From CAYUXF01 sp964448755 (GTDB taxonomy: Bacteria > Margulisbacteria > Termititenacia > Termititenacales > CAYUXF01): a DNA stretch of 7,187 nt. The position numbers and the translations under genes are program-made. Shown here in pieces: positions 1 to 6,392 of this stretch. The DNA lies in NCBI GenBank assembly GCA_964448755.1, contig CAYUXF010000071.1, positions 1 through 7,187 on the forward strand, read 5' to 3'. The notes under the pieces were generated by a model that was not told where the DNA came from, made no database searches, and saw nothing but the letters and a program-made list of their open reading frames with translations. The stretch's first letter is position 1. Each line of letters opens with the position of its first letter.

Positions 1-1959
1 CTCTGCCGGGTATTTTTTGCCAGCCGGCGTCTGCCAAAAAACATCTATTTTCCGTTCTTCTTCATTGGCAGCCCCTTTAATATTAGGGCAATTCTCGCGA
101 TGGACAGTGATCCCATAGCCTTTAGTAACAAAACCAACAATATTGTCGCCCGGCAGCGGATAACAACAATGCGCCAACTTGATCATGATCGTATCCACCC
201 CGGCCACGCTCACGCCGGGATCATCTTTTTTCTTTTTCCGCGCAGGAGCAGCTTCACGCACCTGTTTTTCCAGATCTTCATTGGTTGCCGTAGCAGCATG
301 TTCTTCTTTAAAAAAATTATAGCAAACGCGGGCCACAGCTTTGGCGGCCAGGTCGCCCTTGCCAATGGCAATATAAAGATCATCTTCATGCGGCAGGGCG
401 TATTTTTTTAACAACTGAGCTAAATACTTTTTTTGGATCTCTTTAGGATCAAGTAAAAAAGCCTTTAATTCTTTTTCTAAATTTTCACGGCCGCCGGCCA
501 AATGCTCCTGTTTGCGCTGTTTATAAACCCAGGCTTTTATTTTATCGCGCGCCCGCGGCGTTTTGACAAAGGCCAACCAGTCACTGCTGGGCTTGAGTTC
601 TTTTTTAGTCAGAATCTCTACAATATCGCCGTTCTTGAGTTCCTGCTCCAGCGGCACGATCTTGCCGTTAACTTTAGCGCCAGAGCAGCGGTGCCCAACA
701 TCGGTATGGACCTCATAGGCAAAATCTACAGTTGTCGCGCCCTCCGGCAGAGCATAAACATCTCCTCGCGGCGAAAAAACAAAAACCTCACCAAACATCA
801 GTTCGGTCTTTAGGCTGGCAATAAAATCTTTACTTTCGTAAGCCTGCTCGGTCAACTTGCGCAGCCAGGAAATTTTATGGAGATATTCTTTGCTTTTTTT
901 GTTCTCCGGTTTACCGCCTTCGGCAAATTTATCGGTCTCCTTGTAGAGCCAGTGCGAAGCAATACCGTACTCGGCGACATTGTGCATATCAAATGTTCTA
1001 ATTTGGATTTCTACCGGCCGTCCTTCCGGACCCATGACCGTAGTATGGAGCGATTGATACATATTAGGCTTGGGCATGGCGATATAATCTTTGATCTTAC
1101 CCTGGATCGGTTTCCAGCGCGAATGGATCTGTCCGAGCATGGCATAACAATCCGATTCACTATTTAACAAGATCCGCACTGCCAAGAGATCATAAATTTC
1201 CTCAAAACTGAGATGCTGTGTTCTCATTTTATTATAAATAGAATAAAAGTGTTTAGGCCGCACAGTGACTTCACCTTTAATTCCCGCGCTGTGCATTATT
1301 TTTTGTGTCTCTTTTTTGAATTTTTCTAAATACTCCTGGCGTTCTCTTCTTTTTAAAGAGACTTTGCTTTTTATCTCTCCATAGATCTGCGGCTCCAGAT
1401 AGCGAAAGGCCAGGTCTTCCAGTTCCCATTTGATCAGACCAAGACCCAGGCGGTGGGCCAAAGGTGCATAAATATCCATGGTTTCTGTAGATATCTCTTT
1501 TTGTTTTTCAGGACTTAGGTAGTCGAGTGTCCGCATGTTGTGCAGACGATCGGCCAATTTAATAAAAACTATCCTGACATCTTTGGCCATAGCCAAAAAC
1601 ATTTTACGAATATTCTCTATTTGCGCCTCTTCTTTGGATTGCAGCTTGATCGATTCCAATTTAGTGACACCGCGGACTAAAAAAGCTATCTCTTCGCCAA
1701 ACTCTTTTTTGACATCCGCTATGGAAACACTAGTATCTTCAACTACATCATGCAGGAGTGCGGCACTGATAGTTTCGGCGCTCTGGCGAATTTTAATTAA
1801 AATAAGTGCGACTTCTGTAGGATGGGCAATATAGGGCTCGCCAGACAAACGAAGTTGACCGGCATGCGCTTTTTGGGCAAATTCAAATGCCGCGGTTATT
1901 TTTTTTAATGAATTTTCATCGAGATATGCCTGTGCTTCTCTCAGTATTTTTTGTAACAT
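1..1959 (-). CDS. rel: RelA/SpoT-family bifunctional (p)ppGpp synthetase/hydrolase, C-terminus cut off by window edge
   Basis: Makes and degrades (p)ppGpp, the stringent-response alarmone, in the cytoplasm. The first 653 residues are visible. The N-terminal HD hydrolase domain keeps HDVVED (70-75) and the metal-ligand aspartate in KLADRLHNMRTL (D137), so hydrolysis looks intact. The synthetase domain carries KIKDYIAMPKPN, starting at K288, then YQSLHTT and VEIQIRT. The basic KIKD resembles the RxKD motif of bifunctional Rel/SpoT enzymes rather than the acidic ExDD of RelA. A TGS domain follows (about 389-450), then a helical region and the conserved-cysteine domain (CCYPLPGD near 598, VHRENC ending at C624). 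The expected final ACT domain lies off the left edge. The ATG at 1959 is the first start after an in-frame TAG 18 nt upstream. No Shine-Dalgarno is evident, and a hairpin lies 20 nt upstream. Usually rel directly follows apt; here 1.66 kb separates them. Confidence 0.96.
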   Translation of the reverse strand, partial: MLQKILREAQAYLDENSLKKITAAFEFAQKAHAGQLRLSGEPYIAHPTEVALILIKIRQSAETISAALLHDVVEDTSVSIADVKKEFGEEIAFLVRGVTKLESIKLQSKEEAQIENIRKMFLAMAKDVRIVFIKLADRLHNMRTLDYLSPEKQKEISTETMDIYAPLAHRLGLGLIKWELEDLAFRYLEPQIYGEIKSKVSLKRRERQEYLEKFKKETQKIMHSAGIKGEVTVRPKHFYSIYNKMRTQHLSFEEIYDLLAVRILLNSESDCYAMLGQIHSRWKPIQGKIKDYIAMPKPNMYQSLHTTVMGPEGRPVEIQIRTFDMHNVAEYGIASHWLYKETDKFAEGGKPENKKSKEYLHKISWLRKLTEQAYESKDFIASLKTELMFGEVFVFSPRGDVYALPEGATTVDFAYEVHTDVGHRCSGAKVNGKIVPLEQELKNGDIVEILTKKELKPSSDWLAFVKTPRARDKIKAWVYKQRKQEHLAGGRENLEKELKAFLLDPKEIQKKYLAQLLKKYALPHEDDLYIAIGKGDLAAKAVARVCYNFFKEEHAATATNEDLEKQVREAAPARKKKKDDPGVSVAGVDTIMIKLAHCCYPLPGDNIVGFVTKGYGITVHRENCPNIKGAANEEERKIDVFWQTPAGKKYPAE

Positions 1960-1979
1960 TTGGTTATTGTAATACTAAA

Positions 1980-2013
1980 ATAATAACAAAGGAACCTCTT
2001 CCTTTGTTATTAT
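1980..2013. repeat. Perfect 14-bp inverted repeat in the rel leader
   Basis: Arms 1980-1993 and 2000-2013 are exact reverse complements around a 6-base loop (1994-1999). Only three of the 14 pairs are G-C. The repeat sits 20 bases upstream of the rel start, between divergent genes, so it ends no flanking gene. In the rel sense it is followed by TTTAGTATTA, a poor U-tract. It could be an operator palindrome for a dimeric regulator, or an mRNA leader hairpin or attenuator for rel. On the rel strand the loop side contains GGAAGAGG, which is purine-rich but too far from the ATG to serve as its ribosome site. The symmetry is seen directly; the role is inferred. Confidence 0.6.
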
Positions 2014-2067
2014 CTCTATTTCCCGTTGCATATAACTACAAATAAAACAAAAAATATCGATACATTT

Positions 2068-2096
2068 TTCACTTTAGAAACAACGATAATTATAAA
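2068..2096 (+). promoter_or_regulatory. Candidate sigma-70-type promoter for the two small genes
   Basis: TTCACT (2068-2073, four of six to TTGACA) and TATAAA (2091-2096, five of six to TATAAT) are separated by exactly 17 bp. Transcription would start near 2103, giving a leader of about 75 nt to the preferred ATG at 2178. This A+T-rich stretch produces near-matches easily, so the call rests on the spacing and on its place before a co-directional gene pair. Confidence 0.4.
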
Positions 2097-2160
2097 GACT
2101 TATGTATAAAACACAAAAAAGTGGGCATATATATTATAAAACCCGAAAGAAAAGGGCTGA

Positions 2161-2167
2161 AAGGGGG
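2161..2167 (+). promoter_or_regulatory. Ribosome binding site that decides the start of the 62-residue gene
   Basis: AAGGGGG lies 10 nt before the ATG at 2178 and differs by one base from AAGGAGG. The longer reading from the GTG at 2121 has only A-rich sequence before it, so the ATG is preferred. Confidence 0.55.
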
Positions 2168-2177
2168 CGTAATATTT

Positions 2178-2366
2178 ATGACAGAAGAAACAAACGACGA
2201 GTTTTTTAAGAAAAAACCAGGGGATACCGCCGAACAAGAAATTTTGAATAATTATGAAAAGGCCGTTTTGGAAAGACTAAAAAGAATAATGAGTACAGAT
2301 CCAGGCTCGCCGATCTTAAAAAAAGAGGTGGAGATATTAAAACAAAAAGCGGGCAGCGCAAAATAA
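2178..2366 (+). CDS. Small charged hypothetical protein, 62 residues, beside a candidate RiPP precursor
   Basis: I do not recognise this protein. It is soluble-looking, rich in Lys and Glu, with no cysteine, no signal peptide and no membrane segment. Residues about 18-38 (AEQEILNNYEKAVLERLKRI) and 45-57 (PILKKEVEILKQK) look helical, separated by a Gly/Pro turn (DPGSP, 41-45). It ends in tandem TAA stops. The next gene starts 33 bp downstream on the same strand, so the pair is probably one transcript. A GTG at 2121 in the same frame would add 19 residues, but it lacks a ribosome site. It is too small for a typical winged-helix RiPP recognition element. It could be an accessory, immunity or second leader-like protein of the peptide locus, or an unrelated small protein. 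The open frame, good ribosome site and operon position support a real gene; the function is unknown. Confidence 0.6.
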   Translation: MTEETNDEFFKKKPGDTAEQEILNNYEKAVLERLKRIMSTDPGSPILKKEVEILKQKAGSAK

Positions 2367-2386
2367 TAAAGTATAAATAAAATAAA

Positions 2387-2395
2387 AAGGAGGTG
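2387..2395 (+). promoter_or_regulatory. Very strong ribosome binding site of the Cys-tail peptide
   Basis: AAGGAGGTG is a nine-base match to the usual 16S anti-Shine-Dalgarno sequence. The GGAGG core ends six bases before the ATG at 2400. It is the best ribosome site in the window, which suggests the peptide is made in quantity, as precursor peptides commonly are. Confidence 0.75.
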
Positions 2396-2399
2396 TGTT

Positions 2400-2594
2400 A
2401 TGGTAGGAACTAACGGATTAGGCAACATTCAGCAGCCATCGCAAGTGGGAGCTAACGGGAAACAACCATCTGCAGAGGGAGTAAGGCCAGACGCGGCGAA
2501 AGCTATTCTGCAAAAACTAGGGGAAACTCAAATAGCCGCAAGACCAGGAATGTGCAGCGGAAATACCTGCGGATTTAAAGGGCTTTTCGGTTAA
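2400..2594 (+). CDS. Candidate RiPP precursor peptide with C-terminal CX4C core (64 residues)
   Basis: No named family is recognised. The N-terminal part is Gly/Asn/Gln-rich and holds an imperfect repeat: VGTNG (2-6) with QPS (12-14), then VGANG (16-20) with QPS (22-24). A likely helix follows (DAAKAILQKLGETQIAA, 31-47). The tail is Gly-rich with the only two cysteines, C52 and C57, in GMCSGNTCGFKGLFG. A leader-like front, a helix and a short Cys/Gly/aromatic tail is the layout of precursors modified by SPASM-type radical SAM enzymes, and such an enzyme lies immediately downstream on the opposite strand. The stop codons interlock (TAA at 2592-2594 with the minus-strand TAA at 2591-2593). The ribosome site is excellent. 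There is no signal peptide or double-Gly protease site apart from a possible leader cut near R48-P49-G50. The sampled line 2521-2580 is 48% G+C, unlike the enzyme gene. That the gene is real is likely; the precursor role is inferred. A plain disulphide-loop peptide is the alternative. Confidence 0.72.
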   Translation: MVGTNGLGNIQQPSQVGANGKQPSAEGVRPDAAKAILQKLGETQIAARPGMCSGNTCGFKGLFG

Positions 2595-2607
2595 GATAGC
2601 GCTTTAA
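2575..2607. terminator. Weak hairpin across the shared stop codons, possible bidirectional terminator
   Basis: TTAAAGGGC (2575-2583) can pair with GCGCTTTAA (2599-2607) with one mismatch (2581 against 2601) around a 15-base loop that holds both stop codons. Neither side has a clear U-tract, so termination is doubtful. It is the only symmetric structure I see at this convergent junction. Confidence 0.2.
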
Positions 2608-3604
2608 TAAATTTACAATGGTCGTTACTTGTTTTATAAAAAGAACCTGTTTCAATATAGTTCATTAAGGGACAAATCGTACATTTATCGGCATTAATAC
2701 ATGTTATACAATTATATTGCTGTTCTTCATAAAATTTCTTATTAGAAAAATTTATAAATTCTTGCATTATTTTATTTGTATTTTTTTTCATTAGATTAAA
2801 TTTATTTTTACCGGTTAAATAAAAACAGGCCAGATCGCAAGGAGAAATAACGCCATCGGGCATAATCATTATTCGCTTATTAAACGGTTTGCAAATATTA
2901 TGACCGTAGTTTTTAGAATCGCTTATTTGATCAATATAAATATTTTTTTGTCCTACAGTGGTTATGAGTCTTTTTAGCTTTTTTACCTGTGCTTTAAGAT
3001 TATAATAATATTTACTATTCATTTTTTTATAATTACAAACGCGATGAAAAGAAAACGATTTGAATCCATACTTTTTATAAAGAAAACTAACATGCTGATA
3101 GTAATTTTTAATATTTAGCGGTGTTAACACGGAATGGATAGAAAAAAACTTCTGCATTTTTAGACTTCTAATTAAATCTAAGTTGTTCAATAAATCTAAA
3201 TAGACAGCGCTACTAGTTATTCTCTCTGTGGTTTTAGAAGTTATATCATCAGCACTAATTTGAACTTGTATTTTATATTTTTTAATACAATCAAGTATTT
3301 CTTTATTTATTAATGTACCATTAGTACATATTCTATATATAATTTTTTTATTCGCTTTATTTTTTTCAATAAAATAAATTATATCCTTTATTTTAAAAAA
3401 AAATAATAAAGGTTCTCCACCATAAAATTGAACAACTAATTTTTTAGTGTTAGATTTTTTTATTATATTATTTACAATCTTTTTTATTAAATAAATTTTT
3501 AATGTCTTGTGGTTTCTTTTTTCATTGCCACAGTAGCTGCAATTAAGATTACATTTATCAGAAAGAAACAACACCAGCGTATTTATGTTTTCATAAAAAA
3601 TCAT
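2591..3604 (-). CDS. Radical SAM/SPASM-domain protein, candidate peptide maturase
   Basis: Likely a cytoplasmic enzyme that uses an Fe4S4 cluster and S-adenosylmethionine to start radical chemistry. The radical SAM signature CNLNCSYC places cluster cysteines at C18, C22 and C25 (CX3CX2C). YGGEP (61-65) is the SAM-binding Gly-rich motif, followed by TNGTL (94-98) and QISADD near 115-120. The C-terminus matches the SPASM auxiliary-cluster pattern: C238-X12-G251-X4-C256, then C299-X2-C302-X5-C308-X2-C311 and a final C330, with IMPDG before C256. SPASM proteins are typically peptide or protein modifiers (AlbA, anaerobic sulfatase maturases, ranthipeptide synthases). No sulfatase is visible; the neighbour is a two-Cys peptide. 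The gene starts 18 bp after apt but lacks a Shine-Dalgarno. It is extremely A+T-rich (17% G+C in 3301-3360) and heavy in Lys, Asn and Ile, unlike its neighbours, which suggests horizontal acquisition. The substrate is inferred; the family is secure. Confidence 0.92.
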   Translation of the reverse strand: MIFYENINTLVLFLSDKCNLNCSYCGNEKRNHKTLKIYLIKKIVNNIIKKSNTKKLVVQFYGGEPLLFFFKIKDIIYFIEKNKANKKIIYRICTNGTLINKEILDCIKKYKIQVQISADDITSKTTERITSSAVYLDLLNNLDLIRSLKMQKFFSIHSVLTPLNIKNYYQHVSFLYKKYGFKSFSFHRVCNYKKMNSKYYYNLKAQVKKLKRLITTVGQKNIYIDQISDSKNYGHNICKPFNKRIMIMPDGVISPCDLACFYLTGKNKFNLMKKNTNKIMQEFINFSNKKFYEEQQYNCITCINADKCTICPLMNYIETGSFYKTSNDHCKFIKALS

Positions 3605-3616
3605 TTTAATTTTTTT

Positions 3617-3622
3617 ATTATA
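3617..3622 (-). promoter_or_regulatory. Perfect -10 hexamer just before the radical SAM gene
   Basis: On the minus strand this reads TATAAT, directly after the apt stop codon and 12 bases before the radical SAM ATG. Transcription from it would begin about six bases before the start, giving a nearly leaderless mRNA, in keeping with the absence of a ribosome site. The matching -35 position (3640-3645, TAGTTT) is poor, and the region is A+T-rich, so chance is a real possibility. Confidence 0.25.
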
Positions 3623-4135
3623 CTAATAACTGAGTAAAGAAACTACTTGCTTGCCGCTTAGTTTTTCACGTCCTTTTAGAAAATCTAATTCTATTAAAAA
3701 TAAATAGCCGGCAATTTCACCGCCCAATTGTTTAACAAGTTCGCCCACAGCAGCAGCCGTGCCGCCGGTAGCCAAAAGATCGTCAACAATTAAAACTCTC
3801 TGTCCCGGTAAAATAGCATCTTTATGGATCTCTATCTTGTCACTGCCGTATTCCAGCACATACTCCTGCGCAATAGTTTCCGCCGGCAGTTTGCCCGGCT
3901 TTCTGGTCGGCACAAAACCAACACCCAATAAGTAGGCGATCATTGGCGCAAAAATAAAACCGCGCGACTCCATTCCCACTATCAAATCGGGCTGAAATTC
4001 TTTAGCTTTTTCATATAGCAAATCAACCGTCTTTTTTAAAGCCGGACCGTCTTTAAGCAAAGTTGTAATATCTTTAAATAAAATTCCTTTTTTAGGAAAA
4101 TCGGGAATATCTCTGATCTTAGATTTTAAATCCAT
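3623..4135 (-). CDS. apt: Adenine phosphoribosyltransferase
   Basis: Cytoplasmic purine-salvage enzyme that joins adenine to PRPP to give AMP and pyrophosphate. At 170 residues it has the normal length and is complete. The N-terminal stretch RDIPDFPKKGILFKDIT (8-24) is typical of the family. ESRGF (56-60) and the flexible-loop motif RKPGKLP (78-84) follow. The PRPP-binding motif VLIVDDLLATGGTA is at 114-127, with its adjacent Asp pair. The ATG at 4135 has an AAAGGAAA ribosome site (4141-4148). It lies 33 bp downstream of recJ, so the two are probably co-transcribed. In many bacteria rel comes next; here a radical SAM gene begins 18 bp after the apt stop. Confidence 0.97.
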   Translation of the reverse strand: MDLKSKIRDIPDFPKKGILFKDITTLLKDGPALKKTVDLLYEKAKEFQPDLIVGMESRGFIFAPMIAYLLGVGFVPTRKPGKLPAETIAQEYVLEYGSDKIEIHKDAILPGQRVLIVDDLLATGGTAAAVGELVKQLGGEIAGYLFLIELDFLKGREKLSGKQVVSLLSY

Positions 4136-4168
4136 GGCGATTTCCTTTCTTTATTATTTGGCCTCGGC

Positions 4169-5875
4169 TTAAGCGTCAACAGCCTCGCGAATATCTTTAA
4201 TATTGAGCTGTAGCTTTCTTTCGCCCTGCCACTCGTTAATTTCCAAGCAAAATGCTACTTCAAAATGCTGACCGTGCATTAAAAGATCAAACAGCTCGCC
4301 CAAACCAAAGGCAATGCCGTCTATTAAATTTTTGCCGTCTGAAAGCGTTATTTTCAAATGTTTGTTGCCACTTAAATACCGAAAATCAATAATTGAAAGT
4401 TCTTTAGTTGAAAAGATTGGCATTTTATTGCTCTGGCCAAAAGGCGCCAGCCGCTGCAGTTCGCCGGCCAGCTGAAAAGTAATACTTTCTTTGGGCAAAA
4501 CAAGGTCAATTTCTAAAACCGGGAGCATCTCTTCATTGGAAACAGTCTCATTTAAAATTTTAGTATACGCCACTTTAAAGTCCTGGATCTTATCTAACTC
4601 AATTTCAAAACCGGCCGCCTCTTTATGGCCGCCATAATCTTTAAGTAAATAACCGCATTTGCTCAACGGCTCAAAAATATTTACACCTTCCGGCGAACGG
4701 ATCGAGCCGCGGCCAATACCCTCTTGCTCAGAGATCAAAACTGTCGGCTTATTGTATTTCTTTACGGTCTGCGAGGCCACAATACCAATAATACCGGGGT
4801 GCCAGTTCCTGGAAGAAAGAACAAAAACATTATCACCGGCCTCTTCTTCGCCGGCAATTTGCGCCAGCACTTCCTCTAAAATTAAGTTACCGGTATTCTG
4901 CCGCCGGATATTCAATTGATTGAGCTGCTGCGCCAAAGATTTGGCTTCTTGAAAATTAGAGGCCAGTAAAAGCTCTACGCTAATGTTGGCGTGGTCCATC
5001 CGGCCGGCGGCATTAATGCGCGGCGCCAGTAAAAAACTAACATCGCGAGCAGAGGCTTTTTTCTCTATGCCGGCAACCTGTGCCAAGGTCTTTAAGCCCA
5101 CCCGTGAAAAATTATTAAGTTGTTGTAAGCCCATGACCGTCAAATGGCGATTCTCTTCCAGCAACGGAACAATATCGGCTATTGTTCCCAGCGCCACAAG
5201 ATCTAAGTATTTTTTAGAGCAGGAATAGGCCGGAAAACCCAAGAGCAAAAACATCTGTTCAATTAACATAAAAGCGACGCCCACGCCAGCAAGATCTCTG
5301 GCGGCAAAAGAGTTATTGTTGGTCTTAGGATTAACAATAAAATCGGCTTTAGGATACACTACCGGCGGCAAATGATGGTCGGAAATAACCACATTTAAGC
5401 CCAGTTCTTTGGCGTAATTGACTTCTTCATAATTACTGATGCCGCAATCAACGGTCACGATCAGTTCTGTTCCAGCATCGGCTAATTTTTTAACGGCCGT
5501 TTTATTGAGACCATACCCTTCAGAAAAGCGGTGCGGAATATAATAATTAATGTTCCGGGCACCCATCTCCTTGAAAGAACTGACCAGCAGGGCCGTGCTG
5601 GTTACGCCATCAACATCGTAATCGCCATAGATGGTTATTTTTTTTCCTTGTTTAATAAAATTTAAAATGTATTCGGCGGCCTCTTTAATTTGGGGAATAT
5701 CTTCTAAAGAAGAAAACCGGACCGCGGTATGGTTAAAAAAATCTTTTATTTTTCCCGCTTCTTGCAGGCCTCTGTTTACTAGCACCTGGATCAATGCCGG
5801 ATTAATGCCAAGCTCGTTGCTCAACGGCTCAACAAAGTCTGCGTGTCTATTTAAATAATGCCAGCGTCTTTTCAA
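4169..5875 (-). CDS. recJ: Single-stranded-DNA-specific 5'-3' exonuclease RecJ
   Basis: DHH-family nuclease of recombination repair and mismatch repair that degrades single-stranded DNA from the 5' end. It is complete at 568 residues, near the usual length. Catalytic motifs in order: GDYDVDG (84-90), TVDCG (141-145), SDHH (165-168) and LGTIADIVPL (229-238) with D234. RINAAGR (286-292) is also present. The DHHA1 domain carries GRGSIRSPEGVN (388-399) and GGHKEAAGF (415-423). The C-terminal part should be the RecJ OB-fold (LAPFGQSN, 476-483). The start is a TTG at 5875: no ATG or GTG occurs in frame before an upstream TAG at 5936-5938, and KRRWHY is a plausible RecJ beginning. The ribosome site is weak (GGA, eight bases upstream). 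It sits 53 bp after accB. Confidence 0.97.
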   Translation of the reverse strand: MKRRWHYLNRHADFVEPLSNELGINPALIQVLVNRGLQEAGKIKDFFNHTAVRFSSLEDIPQIKEAAEYILNFIKQGKKITIYGDYDVDGVTSTALLVSSFKEMGARNINYYIPHRFSEGYGLNKTAVKKLADAGTELIVTVDCGISNYEEVNYAKELGLNVVISDHHLPPVVYPKADFIVNPKTNNNSFAARDLAGVGVAFMLIEQMFLLLGFPAYSCSKKYLDLVALGTIADIVPLLEENRHLTVMGLQQLNNFSRVGLKTLAQVAGIEKKASARDVSFLLAPRINAAGRMDHANISVELLLASNFQEAKSLAQQLNQLNIRRQNTGNLILEEVLAQIAGEEEAGDNVFVLSSRNWHPGIIGIVASQTVKKYNKPTVLISEQEGIGRGSIRSPEGVNIFEPLSKCGYLLKDYGGHKEAAGFEIELDKIQDFKVAYTKILNETVSNEEMLPVLEIDLVLPKESITFQLAGELQRLAPFGQSNKMPIFSTKELSIIDFRYLSGNKHLKITLSDGKNLIDGIAFGLGELFDLLMHGQHFEVAFCLEINEWQGERKLQLNIKDIREAVDA

Positions 5876-5928
5876 AAGAACAATCCAACCTAACTTTATT
5901 TTTTTGCCTGAGCTCCGGCGTAGCCTTT

Positions 5929-6390
5929 TTATGGTCTAACTAAAAAAAGCACTTGTCCTTCTTCTACTACCTGCTGATTTTTCACCATGATCTTTTCGAT
6001 CGTGCCGCTGATCTCAGCTTCAATTTCATTAAAAGTTTTCATTGCTTCAATGATACAGACCGGCTGACCGACTTCCACAGAAGTTCCTTTGCTGACAAAG
6101 GCCGGCGATTCCGGGTTAGGCGCCGCATAAAAAGTTCCGGTCATAGGAGACTTAATTGGCAAAAGGCCTGTCTGCTCTTCTCCGGCAGAAGCCTCTCCTT
6201 TTTCAGAAGAAATTTTAGCAGCCGGCAAAACAGCATTTTGCGCGGGCAATGCAGCGGGCAGAGTATAAGACATTGTCTGCTGCGGCTCATTTTTTATCTC
6301 TATTTTTAAAGAACCTTCTTCTACTACCAGTCCGGTAATACCGGCTTGTTCCACAAGCGTAATTAATTCTTTAATTTTATTGAGGTCCAC
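5929..6390 (-). CDS. accB: Biotin carboxyl carrier protein of acetyl-CoA carboxylase
   Basis: Carries biotin between the biotin carboxylase and carboxyltransferase of acetyl-CoA carboxylase, the first committed step of fatty acid synthesis. It has 153 residues, the normal length. The N-terminal helix MDLNKIKELITLVEQ is typical of AccB, followed by an Ala/Pro/Glu-rich linker (about 36-76). The biotinyl domain spans about 77-153, with SPMTGTFYAAP (81-91) and the biotinylation site EAMK (115-118, lysine K118). The family more often has EAMKLMN or EAMKMMN; here it is EAMKTFN. The start is GTG at 6390, two bases after the efp stop, with an AGAAAGGG ribosome site inside the end of efp. The tight spacing implies translation coupled to efp. 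No accC lies next to it; recJ follows instead. Acyl-CoA carboxylases with other substrates, or decarboxylase carriers, are less likely alternatives. Confidence 0.94.
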   Translation of the reverse strand: MDLNKIKELITLVEQAGITGLVVEEGSLKIEIKNEPQQTMSYTLPAALPAQNAVLPAAKISSEKGEASAGEEQTGLLPIKSPMTGTFYAAPNPESPAFVSKGTSVEVGQPVCIIEAMKTFNEIEAEISGTIEKIMVKNQQVVEEGQVLFLVRP

Positions 6391-6392
6391 GA

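Noticed and set aside
100..1834. Four plus-strand open frames of 96-103 codons (100-411, 502-813, 877-1167, 1535-1834)
   Set aside because: They lie entirely inside rel on the opposite strand, have no ribosome sites I can see and give low-complexity or unfamily-like proteins; rel has clear conserved motifs throughout.
2121..2177. Longer start (GTG at 2121) for the 62-residue protein
   Set aside because: No ribosome site before it, whereas AAGGGGG precedes the ATG at 2178; the extension is not excluded.
2591..3604. Radical SAM protein as an anaerobic sulfatase maturase
   Set aside because: The SPASM pattern would allow it, but no sulfatase lies in the window and the protein is shorter than typical maturases; a peptide lies directly beside it.
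1972..3626. ATACTAA at 1972-1978 and again at 3620-3626, near the two edges of the inserted block, as possible target-site duplication
   Set aside because: Seven A+T-rich bases can match by chance between two short windows, no terminal inverted repeats or transposase are present, and the second copy overlaps the apt stop codon.
5876..5928. Possible terminator between accB and recJ
   Set aside because: The best pairing around GAGCTC has a mismatch and only about three firm G-C pairs; it is too weak to separate the genes into two units.
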